64,000 nt of DNA from Aureimonas sp. AU20 (GCF_001442755.1 NZ_CP006367.1:992001-1056000); one strand, 5' to 3'. Counted from the first letter of the stretch, positions 16,832 through 26,488 are shown. Program-made: numbers and translations. Notes: generated from the sequence alone by a model not told the origin.

Positions 16832-18511
16832 ATGCGTATGACGGTTGGCAGGAAGCTTTTCCTGCTCATGGCCTTCGCGATCGCCATCGCCATCGGCTAT
16901 GCCGGTGTTCAGCTCTGGACCTTGCGCGATCAGCTCTGGGCCGATCGGGCCGACCTTCTCAAGGCGCAGATCGACGCCTCGCTCTCGACCATGGCCTCGC
17001 TTCAGGCCCGTGTGGATGCCGGCGAGCTGACCGTCGAGGAAGCGCAGAAGACAGCGCGCGCCGTTCTGCGGCCCATCCGCTTCGGCGGCGACAATTATCT
17101 CGTCAGCTTCGACTCCAAGGGCATCCGCACGATCTTCCCCAAGGCCGAGCAGGAAGGCGAAAGCGGCTGGGAGCGGCGCGACGGGAACGGCGTGTACCTC
17201 AACCAAGAGATGATCCGGCGCGGCATGGAAGGCGGCGGCTACACCAGCTATTCCACCAAGCGGCTCGGCGGCACGGAAGACGTGCCGAAATACGCCTATT
17301 CCGCCTATTTCAAGCCTTGGGACTGGGTCATTGCCACGGGCGTCTATGTCGACGACATCCAGGTCGTTCTGCGCCAGCGTATGATCGAGGCGGCCTGCTG
17401 GCTGGCGGGCATGGCGCTTCTGATGGCGATCGGCGGCTTTCTCGTCACGCGCAACATCACGCGTCGCCTGTCCGGTTCGGTCGCGGTGGCCGAGGCGATC
17501 GGCCGAGGCGACCTGTCGCAGCGGATCGAGCCCAAGGGCTCGGACGAGATCGGCGATCTCCAGCGCGCCATGACGGCGATGAACGCCAAGCTGCGCGAGA
17601 TCGTGGGCGAGGTGTCCAGTTCGGCCGCCATGGTGGCCACGGGCTCCGGCCAGTCGGCCGCCACGGCCGAGTCCCTTTCCTCCGGCTCCACCGAGCAGGC
17701 GGCGGCCAGCGAGGAATCGTCCGCCGCCGTGGAGCAGATGACGGCCAACATCCGCCAGACCGCCGACAACGCCGCCACCACGGAGAAGATCGCGGCCCAG
17801 GCGGCGCGCCATGCCGCCGAAAGCGGCGCGGCCGTGGTTCAGTCCACCGAGGCGATGCGCAGCATCGCCGAGAAGATCGCCGTGGTGCAGGAGATCGCGC
17901 GCCAGACAGACTTGCTTGCGCTCAACGCGGCGATCGAGGCCGCGCGCGCCGGGCAGCATGGCAAGGGCTTTGCCGTGGTGGCCTCCGAGGTCCGCAAACT
18001 TGCCGAGCGCAGCCAGATCGCCGCCGCCGAGATCGGCACCTTGTCCACGTCCACGCTGGTGGTCGCCGAAGGCGCGCAGGTGAAGCTCGCCGCGCTGCTG
18101 CCCGATATCCAGCGCACGGCCGAGCTCGTCCTGGAGATTTCGGCCGCTTGCCGCGAGCAGTCGATCGGCGCCGAGCAGATCAACCAGGCGATCACGCAGC
18201 TCGATCAAGTCACGCAGTCCACCGCCAGCGCGGCGACGCAGATGGCGGCGACCTCCGAACAGCTCTCGGGCGAGGCACGGCGCCTGGCCGAGCGGGCCTC
18301 GTTCTTCAAGCTCGGCGAAATCCGCTCCGCTGCGTCGACCGCCCCCGCCGCGCCAGCCTCCGCGAAGGTGGCACCCGCTCCGGTCAAGGCCCAGCCGGCT
18401 CCCGGTCCGCGCGCCGCCAAGCCGCAGCCCGCCCCGGCGCCTCGCTCGAATGCACCATCCGGCTTCGATCTCGATCTGGAGGACGGCGGCTTCGAGCGGC
18501 TCAGCGCCTGA
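16832..18511 (+). CDS. Methyl-accepting chemotaxis protein with single Cache sensor
   Basis: Inner-membrane chemoreceptor of 559 residues. A first helix (about 8-28) is followed by a periplasmic single-Cache (sCache_2-like) domain of about 150 residues containing [11 protein letters not shown] and the [13 protein letters not shown] end-motif. A second helix (about 187-207) leads to HAMP and then the signalling hairpin. The hairpin tip [21 protein letters not shown] matches the highly conserved CheA/CheW contact region. The C-terminus is an Ala/Pro-rich linker ending in a short acidic [12 protein letters not shown] segment, which resembles tails of rhizobial receptors. AGGAG precedes ATG 16832. 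sCache_2 receptors often bind small carboxylates, but the ligand is not predictable here. A 20-bp palindrome lies upstream and a terminator downstream. Confidence 0.92.
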   Translation: MRMTVGRKLFLLMAFAIAIAIGYAGVQLWTLRDQLWADRADLLKAQIDASLSTMASLQARVDAGELTVEEAQKTARAVLRPIRFGGDNYLVSFDSKGIRTIFPKAEQEGESGWERRDGNGVYLNQEMIRRGMEGGGYTSYSTKRLGGTEDVPKYAYSAYFKPWDWVIATGVYVDDIQVVLRQRMIEAACWLAGMALLMAIGGFLVTRNITRRLSGSVAVAEAIGRGDLSQRIEPKGSDEIGDLQRAMTAMNAKLREIVGEVSSSAAMVATGSGQSAATAESLSSGSTEQAAASEESSAAVEQMTANIRQTADNAATTEKIAAQAARHAAESGAAVVQSTEAMRSIAEKIAVVQEIARQTDLLALNAAIEAARAGQHGKGFAVVASEVRKLAERSQIAAAEIGTLSTSTLVVAEGAQVKLAALLPDIQRTAELVLEISAACREQSIGAEQINQAITQLDQVTQSTASAATQMAATSEQLSGEARRLAERASFFKLGEIRSAASTAPAAPASAKVAPAPVKAQPAPGPRAAKPQPAPAPRSNAPSGFDLDLEDGGFERLSA

Positions 18512-18526
18512 GAGGCCATGACTTGA

Positions 18527-18561
18527 ATAAAAAGGCCGGCTCGCGAGAGCCGGCCTTTTTT
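18527..18561. terminator. Bidirectional intrinsic terminator
   Basis: The stem AAAAAGGCCGGCTC / GAGCCGGCCTTTTT has a GCGA loop. It lies between the convergent chemoreceptor and LLM oxidoreductase genes. Confidence 0.85.
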
Positions 18562-18564
18562 GTT

Positions 18565-19614
18565 TCAGCTTTGGAGATGCTCGCGCACGAGGGGCATGAC
18601 GCGGGTGCCATAGAGTTCGATGCAGCGGAGCAGCGCCTCGTGGGGCAGGGGGCCGGCGCTGTATTTCAGCTGGAAGCGCGACAGGCCGAGCTTCTTGACC
18701 GTTCGGGCGATCTTTGCGGCGACGGTTTCCGGCGAGCCGACATAAAGCGAGCCGCGCTCGATCTCGCGCTCAAAGCTCGTCTTTTCCAGAGGCGGCCAGC
18801 CGCGCTCGGAGCCGATCTGATCGTGCATCCGCTTGTAGTCGGGCCAGAAGGTTTCGCGCGCCGCCTCGTCCGTTTCTCCGACGAAGCCGGGCGAATGGAC
18901 GCCGATCGGCTGCACCGGGCGGTTGAACTCGGCCGCGGCCCGCGCGGATAGATCGACATAGGGGCGGAAGCGCGCGGGATCGCCGCCGATGATGGCGAGC
19001 AGCATGGGCATGTCGTAGCGCGCCGCGCGCACCACCGATTCCGGGCTGCCGCCGACGCCGATCCAAGTGCGCAGCGGCTGGCTCTCCGGCGGCGGAAAGA
19101 CGCTCTGCTGCGTGAGCGGCGGGCGGATCGAGCCCTGCCATGTCACCGGCCCGCCGGAGCGCAGCGCCGCGAACAGATCCAGCTTCTCCTCGAACAGCGT
19201 CTCGTATTGCCGGAGGTCGAAGCCGAACAGGGGGAAGGATTCGGTGAAGGAGCCGCGCCCTAGGATCACCTCGGCCCGGCCGCCCGAAAGCCCGTCGAGG
19301 GTGGAGAAGCGCTGAAACACGCGGATCGGATCGTCGGAGCTCAGCACCGTGACCGCCGAGCCCAGGCGGATGCGCGTCGTGCGCGCGGCGATGGCAGCCA
19401 GGACCACGTCCGGCGCTGACACGGCGAAGTCGACGCGGTGATGCTCGCCGACGCCAAAGAAATCGACGCCCACGCTATCGGCCAGCACGCCCTGTTCCAC
19501 GACCTCGCGCAGGACGGCGGCATGGGGGCGCAGCGCGCCGTCCGGGCCGCGCGTCACGTCGCCGAACGTATCGAGCCCGAATTCGAGGGACCCGAAGTCG
19601 ATGGAAGAGGTCAT
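18565..19614 (-). CDS. LLM-class flavin-dependent oxidoreductase
   Basis: Bacterial luciferase-like (LLM) TIM-barrel protein of 349 residues, expected to use reduced FMN/F420-type cofactors for oxidation of an organic substrate. Typical segments are FGLDTFGD at the first strand, DFFGVGEHHRVDFAVSAPDVVLAAIAARTTRIRLGSAV early, and SGGRAEVILGRGSFTESFPLFGFDL in the middle. The C-terminal half has WIGVGGSPESVVRAARYDMPML. The start ATG 19614 has GGAG 8 bases upstream; an in-frame start 27 bases earlier is less likely. It stands alone on the minus strand. The substrate of this uncharacterised subgroup cannot be inferred. Confidence 0.85.
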   Translation of the reverse strand: MTSSIDFGSLEFGLDTFGDVTRGPDGALRPHAAVLREVVEQGVLADSVGVDFFGVGEHHRVDFAVSAPDVVLAAIAARTTRIRLGSAVTVLSSDDPIRVFQRFSTLDGLSGGRAEVILGRGSFTESFPLFGFDLRQYETLFEEKLDLFAALRSGGPVTWQGSIRPPLTQQSVFPPPESQPLRTWIGVGGSPESVVRAARYDMPMLLAIIGGDPARFRPYVDLSARAAAEFNRPVQPIGVHSPGFVGETDEAARETFWPDYKRMHDQIGSERGWPPLEKTSFEREIERGSLYVGSPETVAAKIARTVKKLGLSRFQLKYSAGPLPHEALLRCIELYGTRVMPLVREHLQS

Positions 19615-19880
19615 GGGAAAGCTCCGCGAACCAGACCGCAAGGGGAGCTATCGGGACATCTGCTGGGCTGAAGGCTCGGCGCGCGATCCTTAGCAAAGGT
19701 GCAAGGGTCGGCGGAAGTCTCGCGTGGCAGCGTCGTCGACAGGCTCGGACCGGCCTATCGGCCTCGGCCCGAGCGGAGCCAGTCTATGCGGGCTCCGGTC
19801 TCGGCTGTCGAGCAGGGATGGGTGAAAGCACCGTCACCCGGCCGCCGCGAAACGGGCGCGGCGGGTTGGTCGCGTCAGGA

Positions 19881-20039
19881 TCAGAAGGCGCTGCGGTTGC
19901 GGTTGTAGCGACCGCGATCGATTTCGCGCTGACGGCTTTCGAGATCGACCAGCGAAGTGGCTTCGTTGAGATAGGCGGCTTCGCGCTCGCTGTCGCGGAT
20001 GGGGCGAAGGGCCTCGCGAAGGCGTGTGGTGAACTTCAT
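19881..20039 (-). CDS. DUF3563-family small protein
   Basis: A 52-residue basic protein (MKFTTRLREALRP...) whose core EREAAYLNEATSLVDLESRQREIDR matches the short DUF3563 family found in many alpha- and betaproteobacteria, where the pattern is ERExAYLxxAxDLxDLExRxRxID. The family's function is unknown. GGA lies 8 bases before ATG 20039; an ATG further upstream would add 11 residues without family similarity. It is separated from the LLM gene by over 260 bp and from the RND gene by more than 300 bp, so it is probably a single-gene transcript. Confidence 0.7.
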   Translation of the reverse strand: MKFTTRLREALRPIRDSEREAAYLNEATSLVDLESRQREIDRGRYNRNRSAF

Positions 20040-20307
20040 GGCAGTGATCCAATCGGCTGAGGAATTAGCCATAAGATACGCTTGCCAAGTTCATGCTGCA
20101 ATGCAGCAGGCCGCATAAGAGCCATGCCCCAAGCGCACGGCCCGTTAAAGACCACAAGGAGATCGTAACGCTTTCGCAGGGCTTGTGGCGAAACAGCGGC
20201 AAGCGGGTCTGCATTGGATGCATGGCAATTCATCGAATTGCCCGTTCTTTCAGCTCTGGCGCCCCAGCGGTTGGCGCGACGATCCGACGAGAAGACCATC
20301 GCAAACG
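20040..20307. other. Intergenic stretch without recognised gene
   Basis: About 270 bp between the DUF3563 start codon and the RND terminator. It is less GC-rich than its surroundings, with no convincing reading frame or RNA structure. It presumably holds the DUF3563 promoter. Confidence 0.5.
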
Positions 20308-20334
20308 AAAAAGGGCCGGTTCGAAAACCGGCCC
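20308..20334 (-). terminator. Intrinsic terminator of the efflux operon
   Basis: On the minus strand GGGCCGGTT pairs with AACCGGCCC around TTCG and is followed by a T5 run, about 30 bp beyond the RND stop codon. Confidence 0.85.
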
Positions 20335-20365
20335 TCGTGTCGGGATGGTAAAGGCGGCTCGGTAT

Positions 20366-23300
20366 CTATTCCGCCGCCGGCTGAAGCGCGCCGCCGCCCT
20401 TGTTCTCGTTGCCGCTCTTGCGACCGCCGAACTCCGTTACCCGCTTCCAGTCCGGCGTGGCGTCGAGATCGGGCGCCAGCGAGGGGGCGGGGTGGGCGTG
20501 ATGGTGGCCGGCATGGGCGGGAGCGCCTTCCGAACCCTCGGCCTGGTTGGGCTTCAGGAGCTTGCCGAAGAGCCGGCCCGTGACGCGGCTGAGATCGTCC
20601 ATCAGCGTGTAGAGCGAGGGGATGAAGATCAGCGACAGGACGGTGGAGACAAGCAGGCCGCCGATCACCGCGATCGCCATGGGCGCGCGGAACTCGCCGC
20701 CTTCGCCCGACGCCATCGCCGCCGGCATCATGCCCGCCGCCATGGCGATCGTGGTCATGATGATCGGCCGGGCGCGCTTGCGACCCGCGTCGATGATCGC
20801 GTCGCGCTGGTTCATGCCGTGCTTCTCCTGCTCGACCGCGAAGTCGACCAGCATGATCGTGTTCTTGGTGACGATGCCCATCAGCATCAGGATGCCGATG
20901 ACCACGGGCATGGAGATGGCGTTGTGCGTGAGCCACAGCGCGCCCACCACGCCGCCGATCGACAAGGGCAGGGCGGCGAGGATCGTGATCGGCACGAAGA
21001 CGCTGCCGAACAGGAGGATTAGCACCACCAGCACCATCATGATGCCGGCGCCCATGGCCGAGGCGAAGCCGGCGAAGACCTCGCCCTGGATCTCGGCGTC
21101 GCCGACCTGCTGGAGGCGCACGCCGGGCGGCAGGTTGCGAACCGCCTCGCTCTGCGCGATCCAGGCCGAGCCTTCGCCGATCTCGTGGCCCGGCGCCATG
21201 GCGGTGCCGACCTTGGCCAGCCGCTCGCGGTCGTAGCGATCGATGGTCGAGGGGCCCTGGCCGAAGCCGATATCGGCGATGGCGTCGAGCGGCACGGTGC
21301 CGCCCTTGGCCGTTTGGACGCGCAGCGACTGGACGGAGCCCAGATCCTGGCGCGCCGTCTCGCTGATCTGCACGCGGATCGGAACCTGCCGCGTGCCGAC
21401 ATTGAACTTGGCGAGGTTGGCGTCCGCATCGCCGATCGTGGCGACGCGCACGGTCTGCGAGATGGCCTCGGGCGCGATGCCGAGATCGGCCGCCTGGTCG
21501 AGGCGCGGATGGATGCGAAGCTCGGGCCGCGCGAAGGACATCATGGCCGACGGGTTGGCGAAGATCGGCTCGCGCCGCATCTCGCTTTCCAGCCGCGCCG
21601 CCGCCTCGCTCACCGCCTCGCCGTCGCTGCCGAGGAGGCCGACGGACAGTTCGCGCTCGCCCCGGTCGTTGACGAAATAGGAGCGAAGATCGGGGATGGC
21701 GGCGAGCTTGGCGGCGATCACGGGCTCCAGCTGCGCCTGGGAGCGATAACGCTCGAACTTGCGCACGAGATTGATCGTCAGCGCGGCGCGGCGCACCTCC
21801 AGCGTGCCGGTGGGCGAGGAACCGCCGATCGACAGGACGGAGCGCACTTCGGGCAGTTCGCGGATGCTGGCGGCCGCCCGGTCCACCGCGCGGCGGGTGG
21901 AGTCCAGCGTCGTGCCGGGCGGCAGCTCGACCGAGACCACGATGCGCGAGGCGTCTTCCTTCGGGATGAAGCCCGTCGGCAGATATTTCGTGGCGTCCAT
22001 CGACAGGAAGAACAGGCCGACTCCCACCGCCAGCGTCAGCCAGCGCCAGCGCACGGTGAAGCCTAGGAAGCCGGTATAGGCCCGCATCAGCGTGCCGTCC
22101 CGCTGCTCGGCGGGGTGCGGGCGGTTGAGGAAGGCGAGAAGCAAGGCGGCCACCGCCGCGCCGATGGCGATGCGCATGGACCACGCGCCGGCCTGGTCCC
22201 AGGTCACCATGGGGGCGTGCAGGCGCAGCCAGTCGAGCGCGCCGTTGCGGCCGGCCGTATCCGGCAGGGCGGCAAGCGCGAAGACGGCGCCGATGGCAAG
22301 GCCCGCCAGTGGCGCGAGGCCGAGGACGTAGCGGCGCAGAAGACGGCCGAAGCCCGGCCCTTCGTGCCGCTGCGGGCGGAAGAAATAGGCCGCCAGCATG
22401 GGCGTGATCAGGCGCGCGACGAGCAACGAGAAGAACACCGCCACCGCGACCGTCAGGCCGAACTGCTTGAAATACTGGCCGGCGACGCCGCCCATGAAGG
22501 AGACCGGCGCGAAGACCGCCATGATGGTGAGCGTGATGGCGATCACGGCGAGGCCGATCTCGTCCGCCGCTTCCATCGAAGCTTTGTAGGGCGGCTTGCC
22601 CATGGCCATGTGGCGCTCGATGTTCTCGATCTCGACGATCGCGTCGTCCACCAGGATGCCGGTGACGAGCGTGATGGCGAGAAGGCTGACGAGGTTCAGC
22701 GAGAAGCCCATCATGCTCATCGCCGCGAAGGTCGGGATCGCGGCGAGCGGCAGCGTAATGGCTGCGACCGCCGTGGCGCGCCAGTCTCGCAGGAACAGAA
22801 GCACCACGACGACGGCCAGGAAGGCGCCTTCGCCGAGCGTCTCCATGGCGGATTCGAAATTGCCGTAGGTGTAGGTCACGCTGTCGTCGATGCGCGTGAA
22901 GCCGACCTGCGGATGCGCCTTGGCGAGCTCGGCGATGCGCGTGGCGGCAAGGCCGGCGACCGTTGTGTCGCTCGCCCCCTTGGAGCGGTAGATCGAGAAG
23001 GCGACCACGGGCTGCCCGTCGAGCCGGGCGAAGGAGCGGGGCTCCTGCACCGTGTCGGTCACCGTGCCGAGCTCGGACAAACGCACCTGACGCCCACCCG
23101 AGAGGGCAATGCGCGTGTCGGCCAGGGCCTGCACGGTGCCGGCCTGGGACAGGGTGCGGATCGCCTGTTCTTGGCCGCCGAACTCGCCGCGCCCGCCCGA
23201 CAGGTCGACATTGGTGGCGCGCAGCTGCGCGTTCACGTCGGCCGCCGTGATGCCGAGCGCGCCGAGACGATCGGGATCGAGGCGCACCTGCACCTCGCGC

Positions 23301-23848
23301 TGGACGCCGCCCATGCGCTCGACGCGGCCGACGCCCTTGATGCCCTGGAGGGCGCGAACCACCGTGTCGTCCACGAACCAGGACAGCTGCTCGGGCGTCA
23401 TGCCCGGCGAGGACGCGGCATAGGTGACGATCGACTGGTTCTCGACCTCGATGCGCTGGACGATCGGCTCCTCGATCGTGCGGGGCAGGTTGCCCCGGAT
23501 CTTGGCGATCGCGTCCTTCACGTCGTTCAAGGCGCGGTCGGTGTTGATCTCCAGGCGGAACTCGGCCGCCGTCACGGACTGGCCGTCCGTCACGGTGGAG
23601 GTGATGTGCTTGATGCCCGAGACGCCGGCGACGGCGTCCTCCACCAGCTTGGTCACCTGGGTTTCGAGTTCGGCCGGAGCCGAGCCCGATTCCGTCACGG
23701 TGACGGAAATCACCGGCACGTCGATATTGGGAAATCGGGTGATCGGCAGGTTCAGGAAGCTGACGACGCCGAAGGCCACCAGCACCACGAAGAGGAGGAT
23801 GGGCGGAACCGGATTGCGGATCGCCCAGGCGGAGATGTTCCAGTTCAT
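20366..23848 (-). CDS. RND efflux permease (HAE1 type) with enlarged central loop
   Basis: Inner-membrane proton-driven exporter of the AcrB/MexF class. The proton-relay Asp pair is in GILVDDAIVEIENIER (D401, D402), and the helix-10 Lys is in GIVTKNTIMLVDFA. The two large periplasmic porter domains follow helices 1 and 7. At 1160 residues it is over 100 longer than usual. Most of the excess is at about 495-595, between helix 6 and helix 7, where two additional hydrophobic stretches (about 508-528 and 558-575) appear. It overlaps the adaptor gene by 4 bases (ATGA), so translation is coupled. No TolC-like gene is linked. Control is probably by the TetR gene upstream. The C-terminus has a His-rich run followed by a polar tail. 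Confidence 0.93.
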   Translation of the reverse strand: MNWNISAWAIRNPVPPILLFVVLVAFGVVSFLNLPITRFPNIDVPVISVTVTESGSAPAELETQVTKLVEDAVAGVSGIKHITSTVTDGQSVTAAEFRLEINTDRALNDVKDAIAKIRGNLPRTIEEPIVQRIEVENQSIVTYAASSPGMTPEQLSWFVDDTVVRALQGIKGVGRVERMGGVQREVQVRLDPDRLGALGITAADVNAQLRATNVDLSGGRGEFGGQEQAIRTLSQAGTVQALADTRIALSGGRQVRLSELGTVTDTVQEPRSFARLDGQPVVAFSIYRSKGASDTTVAGLAATRIAELAKAHPQVGFTRIDDSVTYTYGNFESAMETLGEGAFLAVVVVLLFLRDWRATAVAAITLPLAAIPTFAAMSMMGFSLNLVSLLAITLVTGILVDDAIVEIENIERHMAMGKPPYKASMEAADEIGLAVIAITLTIMAVFAPVSFMGGVAGQYFKQFGLTVAVAVFFSLLVARLITPMLAAYFFRPQRHEGPGFGRLLRRYVLGLAPLAGLAIGAVFALAALPDTAGRNGALDWLRLHAPMVTWDQAGAWSMRIAIGAAVAALLLAFLNRPHPAEQRDGTLMRAYTGFLGFTVRWRWLTLAVGVGLFFLSMDATKYLPTGFIPKEDASRIVVSVELPPGTTLDSTRRAVDRAAASIRELPEVRSVLSIGGSSPTGTLEVRRAALTINLVRKFERYRSQAQLEPVIAAKLAAIPDLRSYFVNDRGERELSVGLLGSDGEAVSEAAARLESEMRREPIFANPSAMMSFARPELRIHPRLDQAADLGIAPEAISQTVRVATIGDADANLAKFNVGTRQVPIRVQISETARQDLGSVQSLRVQTAKGGTVPLDAIADIGFGQGPSTIDRYDRERLAKVGTAMAPGHEIGEGSAWIAQSEAVRNLPPGVRLQQVGDAEIQGEVFAGFASAMGAGIMMVLVVLILLFGSVFVPITILAALPLSIGGVVGALWLTHNAISMPVVIGILMLMGIVTKNTIMLVDFAVEQEKHGMNQRDAIIDAGRKRARPIIMTTIAMAAGMMPAAMASGEGGEFRAPMAIAVIGGLLVSTVLSLIFIPSLYTLMDDLSRVTGRLFGKLLKPNQAEGSEGAPAHAGHHHAHPAPSLAPDLDATPDWKRVTEFGGRKSGNENKGGGALQPAAE

Positions 23849-25035
23849 CGCGTCACCTCCGCCGTTTCCAGCGTCTCGGCGGCGACCGGGGTCACCTTGT
23901 CGCCATCGCGCACGAAGGTGCCGGCCACCGCCACCACGGTTTCGCCGGCCTGGAGGCCGGAGCGAATTTCCACCACGTTGCCGGCGCCAAGACCGGTCTT
24001 GACGCTGCGCGTCTGCACCGTGCCGTCCACCACGACCTGGACGAAATCGCCCTTCGGCCCGGTGTTGACGGCGGTGCGTGGCACGGCGACGCCATTGGTG
24101 CGCGCGGTTTCCACCACGGCGCGGGCGAAGGCGCCGACCCGAAGGCCCGCCTCGCGCGGCAGGGCGATGCGCACGCGGCCGAGGCGCGAGGCCTGGTCGA
24201 CGCGCGGCGAGACGAGGCGCACCTCGCCCGTCACCTCAGCGCCGCCGGCGGCGGTGATTTTAGCCGGCTCGCCCTTGCGCAGCTGGCCGAGTGCTGTTTC
24301 CGACACGTCGGCGTCGAGTTCGATCAGCCCGTCGCGCGCCATCTCGAACAAGCCGCCGCCGGCCGCCGAGACGATCTGCCCAAGCTGGGCCACGCGGCGC
24401 AGCACCAGCCCGTCGGTCGGCGCCTTGATCTCGGCCTTGGCGCGGCGCAGCTCCAGCTCGGCCCGCTCGGCGCGGGTGGCGGCAAGATCCGCTTCGGCCA
24501 GCGCCACGCTTTGGCGGGCCGAGGCCAGGCGCGCGGCGGCGCCGGCGGCGGCGGAGACCTTGGTGTCGAGCACATCCTGGCCGACGATGCCCTTCTCGCT
24601 GAGCGCGCGGGCGCGCTTAAGCGAGGCCTCGGCCTCGACCAGGGTCGGCTCGGCCTCGCCGATCAGGGCGTTGGCCTGCGTGATCGCCGCCTCGGCGCGC
24701 GCCACCTGCGAAGCCGAGCGGGCAAGGTTGACCTCCACGACGTCGGTTTCCAGCCGGGCGAGAACCTGCCCCGCCTTCACCTCGTCGCCCTCGTCCACCA
24801 GGAGTTCGCGAACCCGCAAGCCGTCGACGTCGGCGCCGACCGTCACGGTCTCGCGCGGGGTCAGCGTGCCCGTCACCGTGACGGTCGCGACGATCTCGCG
24901 CGCCTCGGCCGGCAGGACGGAAATGTTGGGCGGCGCGGGCGCTGCGACGGGCGCGGGCTCGGCCGCCAGGGCCGGCGCGAAAGGCGCTGCGAGGGCGACC
25001 GACGCGGCAAGCGCGAGCGAAAGACATTTCAGCAT
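23845..25035 (-). CDS. RND efflux periplasmic adaptor (membrane fusion protein)
   Basis: Periplasmic adaptor of 396 residues that bridges the RND pump and an outer-membrane channel. The start ATG 25035 follows GGAG at 7 bases and gives a signal peptide ending APALAAEP. A beta-barrel/lipoyl half (VTGTLTPRETVTVGADVDG, VDEGDEVKAGQVLARLE) is followed by a coiled-coil hairpin (about 105-185, Ala/Arg/Glu-rich), the second lipoyl half (IKAPTDGLVLRRVAQLGQIV), a barrel domain and a membrane-proximal domain. The stop codon overlaps the pump's ATG. The tetR gene lies immediately upstream (53 bp) in the same direction, so all three are likely one operon. Confidence 0.92.
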   Translation of the reverse strand: MLKCLSLALAASVALAAPFAPALAAEPAPVAAPAPPNISVLPAEAREIVATVTVTGTLTPRETVTVGADVDGLRVRELLVDEGDEVKAGQVLARLETDVVEVNLARSASQVARAEAAITQANALIGEAEPTLVEAEASLKRARALSEKGIVGQDVLDTKVSAAAGAAARLASARQSVALAEADLAATRAERAELELRRAKAEIKAPTDGLVLRRVAQLGQIVSAAGGGLFEMARDGLIELDADVSETALGQLRKGEPAKITAAGGAEVTGEVRLVSPRVDQASRLGRVRIALPREAGLRVGAFARAVVETARTNGVAVPRTAVNTGPKGDFVQVVVDGTVQTRSVKTGLGAGNVVEIRSGLQAGETVVAVAGTFVRDGDKVTPVAAETLETAEVTR

Positions 25036-25088
25036 GGGAAAACTCCGCAAGCGGGCGGGGCGAGGCAAGGAAGGGGCGAAAGAATTCG

Positions 25089-25712
25089 TCATGCCTGGCT
25101 CGCTCCGAGCAGGCTCGCGATCATGCGATGGAGATAGGGGCGAAGGGTCTCGAGCGGTCGCTCCGGCTCCAGCCGAAGCCGCATGACGAGCCCGTCGCCG
25201 ATGCTCATGAGAAGGGTCAGCGCGAGTTCGAGATCGAGATCGCCGGGGATCTCGCCCTGGTCCTGCGCGCCTTTCAGCGCCTGGCGGATGCGACTGCGCG
25301 CTTCGTCCTCGACCATTTGGAAGCGAGCGCCGACGGCGGTGTTGCGAAGGGATTCCGAGCAGATCTCGACGATCAGGTTGCCGGTCTCGGGATCGCAGGC
25401 GCCGGTGAGATAGGCGAGAGCGGCCTCGGTGATCCGATCCACGACCGGGCCGGGTCCTTCCAGGCCCGCAAGGCAGGCGCCGGCCGCGACGCGCTCCTCC
25501 TCGGCGATGGCCTCGATGATCGCGTCCTTGGACGGGTAGTAGCGATAAAGCGCGCCCGGGCTCATCTTCGCCTCGGCGCAGATCTCGCTCATCGAGGCGC
25601 GGTGAAAGCCGGAGCGCGAAAAGCAAATGCGGGCCGCGCCCAGGATATGATCCTTGCGCGTCGGTGCGGCGGCGAGATCGTCCTGCGGAGGCACGGCGGA
25701 AAGAGTGGACAT
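25089..25712 (-). CDS. TetR/AcrR-family transcriptional regulator
   Basis: A 207-residue repressor-type protein. The N-terminal helix-turn-helix is at about residues 20-65 (HILGAARICFSRSGFHRASM, SEICAEAKMSPGALYRYYPSKDAI), followed by an all-helical ligand-binding and dimerisation domain. ATG 25712 fits the family. It is the first gene of the tetR-adaptor-pump operon, and a 12-bp perfect palindrome lies 25 bp upstream, so it probably represses its own operon and is released by an efflux substrate. The C-terminal domain resembles the TetR_C group of multidrug-pump repressors, but no ligand can be named. Confidence 0.9.
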   Translation of the reverse strand: MSTLSAVPPQDDLAAAPTRKDHILGAARICFSRSGFHRASMSEICAEAKMSPGALYRYYPSKDAIIEAIAEEERVAAGACLAGLEGPGPVVDRITEAALAYLTGACDPETGNLIVEICSESLRNTAVGARFQMVEDEARSRIRQALKGAQDQGEIPGDLDLELALTLLMSIGDGLVMRLRLEPERPLETLRPYLHRMIASLLGASQA

Positions 25713-25736
25713 GACGATCCGGTTCAAGCTGAGAGC

Positions 25737-25748
25737 GAACGATCGTTC
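25737..25748. promoter_or_regulatory. Putative TetR operator
   Basis: GAACGATCGTTC is a perfect 12-bp palindrome centred about 30 bp upstream of the tetR start codon. It extends imperfectly to GAG...CTC flanks. Position and symmetry fit autoregulation of the efflux operon. Confidence 0.6.
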
Positions 25749-25805
25749 TCATAACAAGATGCGGCGCGACAGTCCAGCGTCGATCAATTATCGGTGATTC
25801 TAAGA

Positions 25806-26108
25806 TCAGGCGTCCAGGTTGTTGCCCGAATCGCCATTGGCCGGCGAGCCGACGGGAGCTGGAACGCGAAACGCATCAAGCACGGCTCGCATCCTCTGAC
25901 TCTGAACGAGCAAGGCCGTGATCGCGGACTGGTGGAGGCTCGTGGCGGCCAGGAGAAGATGCAGCGCGGGCTGGTCGTGCCCAGGCGCGAAAGGCGGCGG
26001 TCGGCTCAGCGGCGGGTCGATGACACCGTCTTCCACGCGCGCGTCATCGCGTGAGCCCCGCGAGGAGGCTCCGACGATGCGGACGGAAGGGAAGCGCAGG
26101 ATGTTCAT
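25806..26108 (-). CDS. Hypothetical protein, about 100 residues
   Basis: From ATG 26108 the minus strand encodes a 100-residue protein. Its start MNILRFPSVRIVGASS is followed by a Pro-rich middle and a helical segment (DQPALHLLLAATSLHQSAITALLVQSQRM). Codon third positions are moderately GC-rich, lower than in neighbouring genes. No ribosome site is evident, and the frame remains open for another 89 codons upstream with poor codon use. I do not recognise the product. It may be a small real gene or a chance frame in the region between the efflux operon and ffh. Confidence 0.4.
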   Translation of the reverse strand: MNILRFPSVRIVGASSRGSRDDARVEDGVIDPPLSRPPPFAPGHDQPALHLLLAATSLHQSAITALLVQSQRMRAVLDAFRVPAPVGSPANGDSGNNLDA

Positions 26109-26488
26109 CGCACGTTGGACAATAGGAAGGGGCTGATCGGAACAATAGCATCCGACACTTAAGAAAGTGGCGACGACCGGATAAGGCAGGCCGCGTGGTT
26201 TCTTGGCCTGGATTCTCTGACAAAGCGTGAAGGCCGGCGCCTTTCCGCTCGCAATCGGCTGCCGGGGCTTGACTTTTCGGCTCCTGTTGGGATTAAAGAC
26301 CCCATTCTTGCGACCGTTCCGTCCGCAAACCGCCGACCATGCCCCTCGCTCGCCGAGCCGCATGGAGGTCCCCATCCGCCAGCGAGATTCGCCCGCGGAT
26401 GCGTTCCGCTTTGGCGTTGCGGCTTGGAAAGGGCGTTTTGGGTTCCCATTCTTGCCTCAGCGCAAGAACCAGGACTTGAAGGACACGG
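26109..26488. other. Intergenic region upstream of ffh
   Basis: About 380 bp with weak coding signals on both strands. I see no signal-recognition-particle RNA signature (GGUCAGGUCCGGAAGGAAGCAG-like core) and no terminator. It presumably holds the ffh promoter. Confidence 0.5.

Noticed and set aside
22115..25186. Very long plus-strand frame antisense to the efflux pump and adaptor
   Set aside because: Arg/Glu/His/Gly-rich composition typical of shadow frames; the RND and adaptor genes on the minus strand are unambiguous.
26109..26488. 4.5S SRP RNA gene upstream of ffh
   Set aside because: The conserved SRP RNA tetraloop and GGAAGCAG core is not present.
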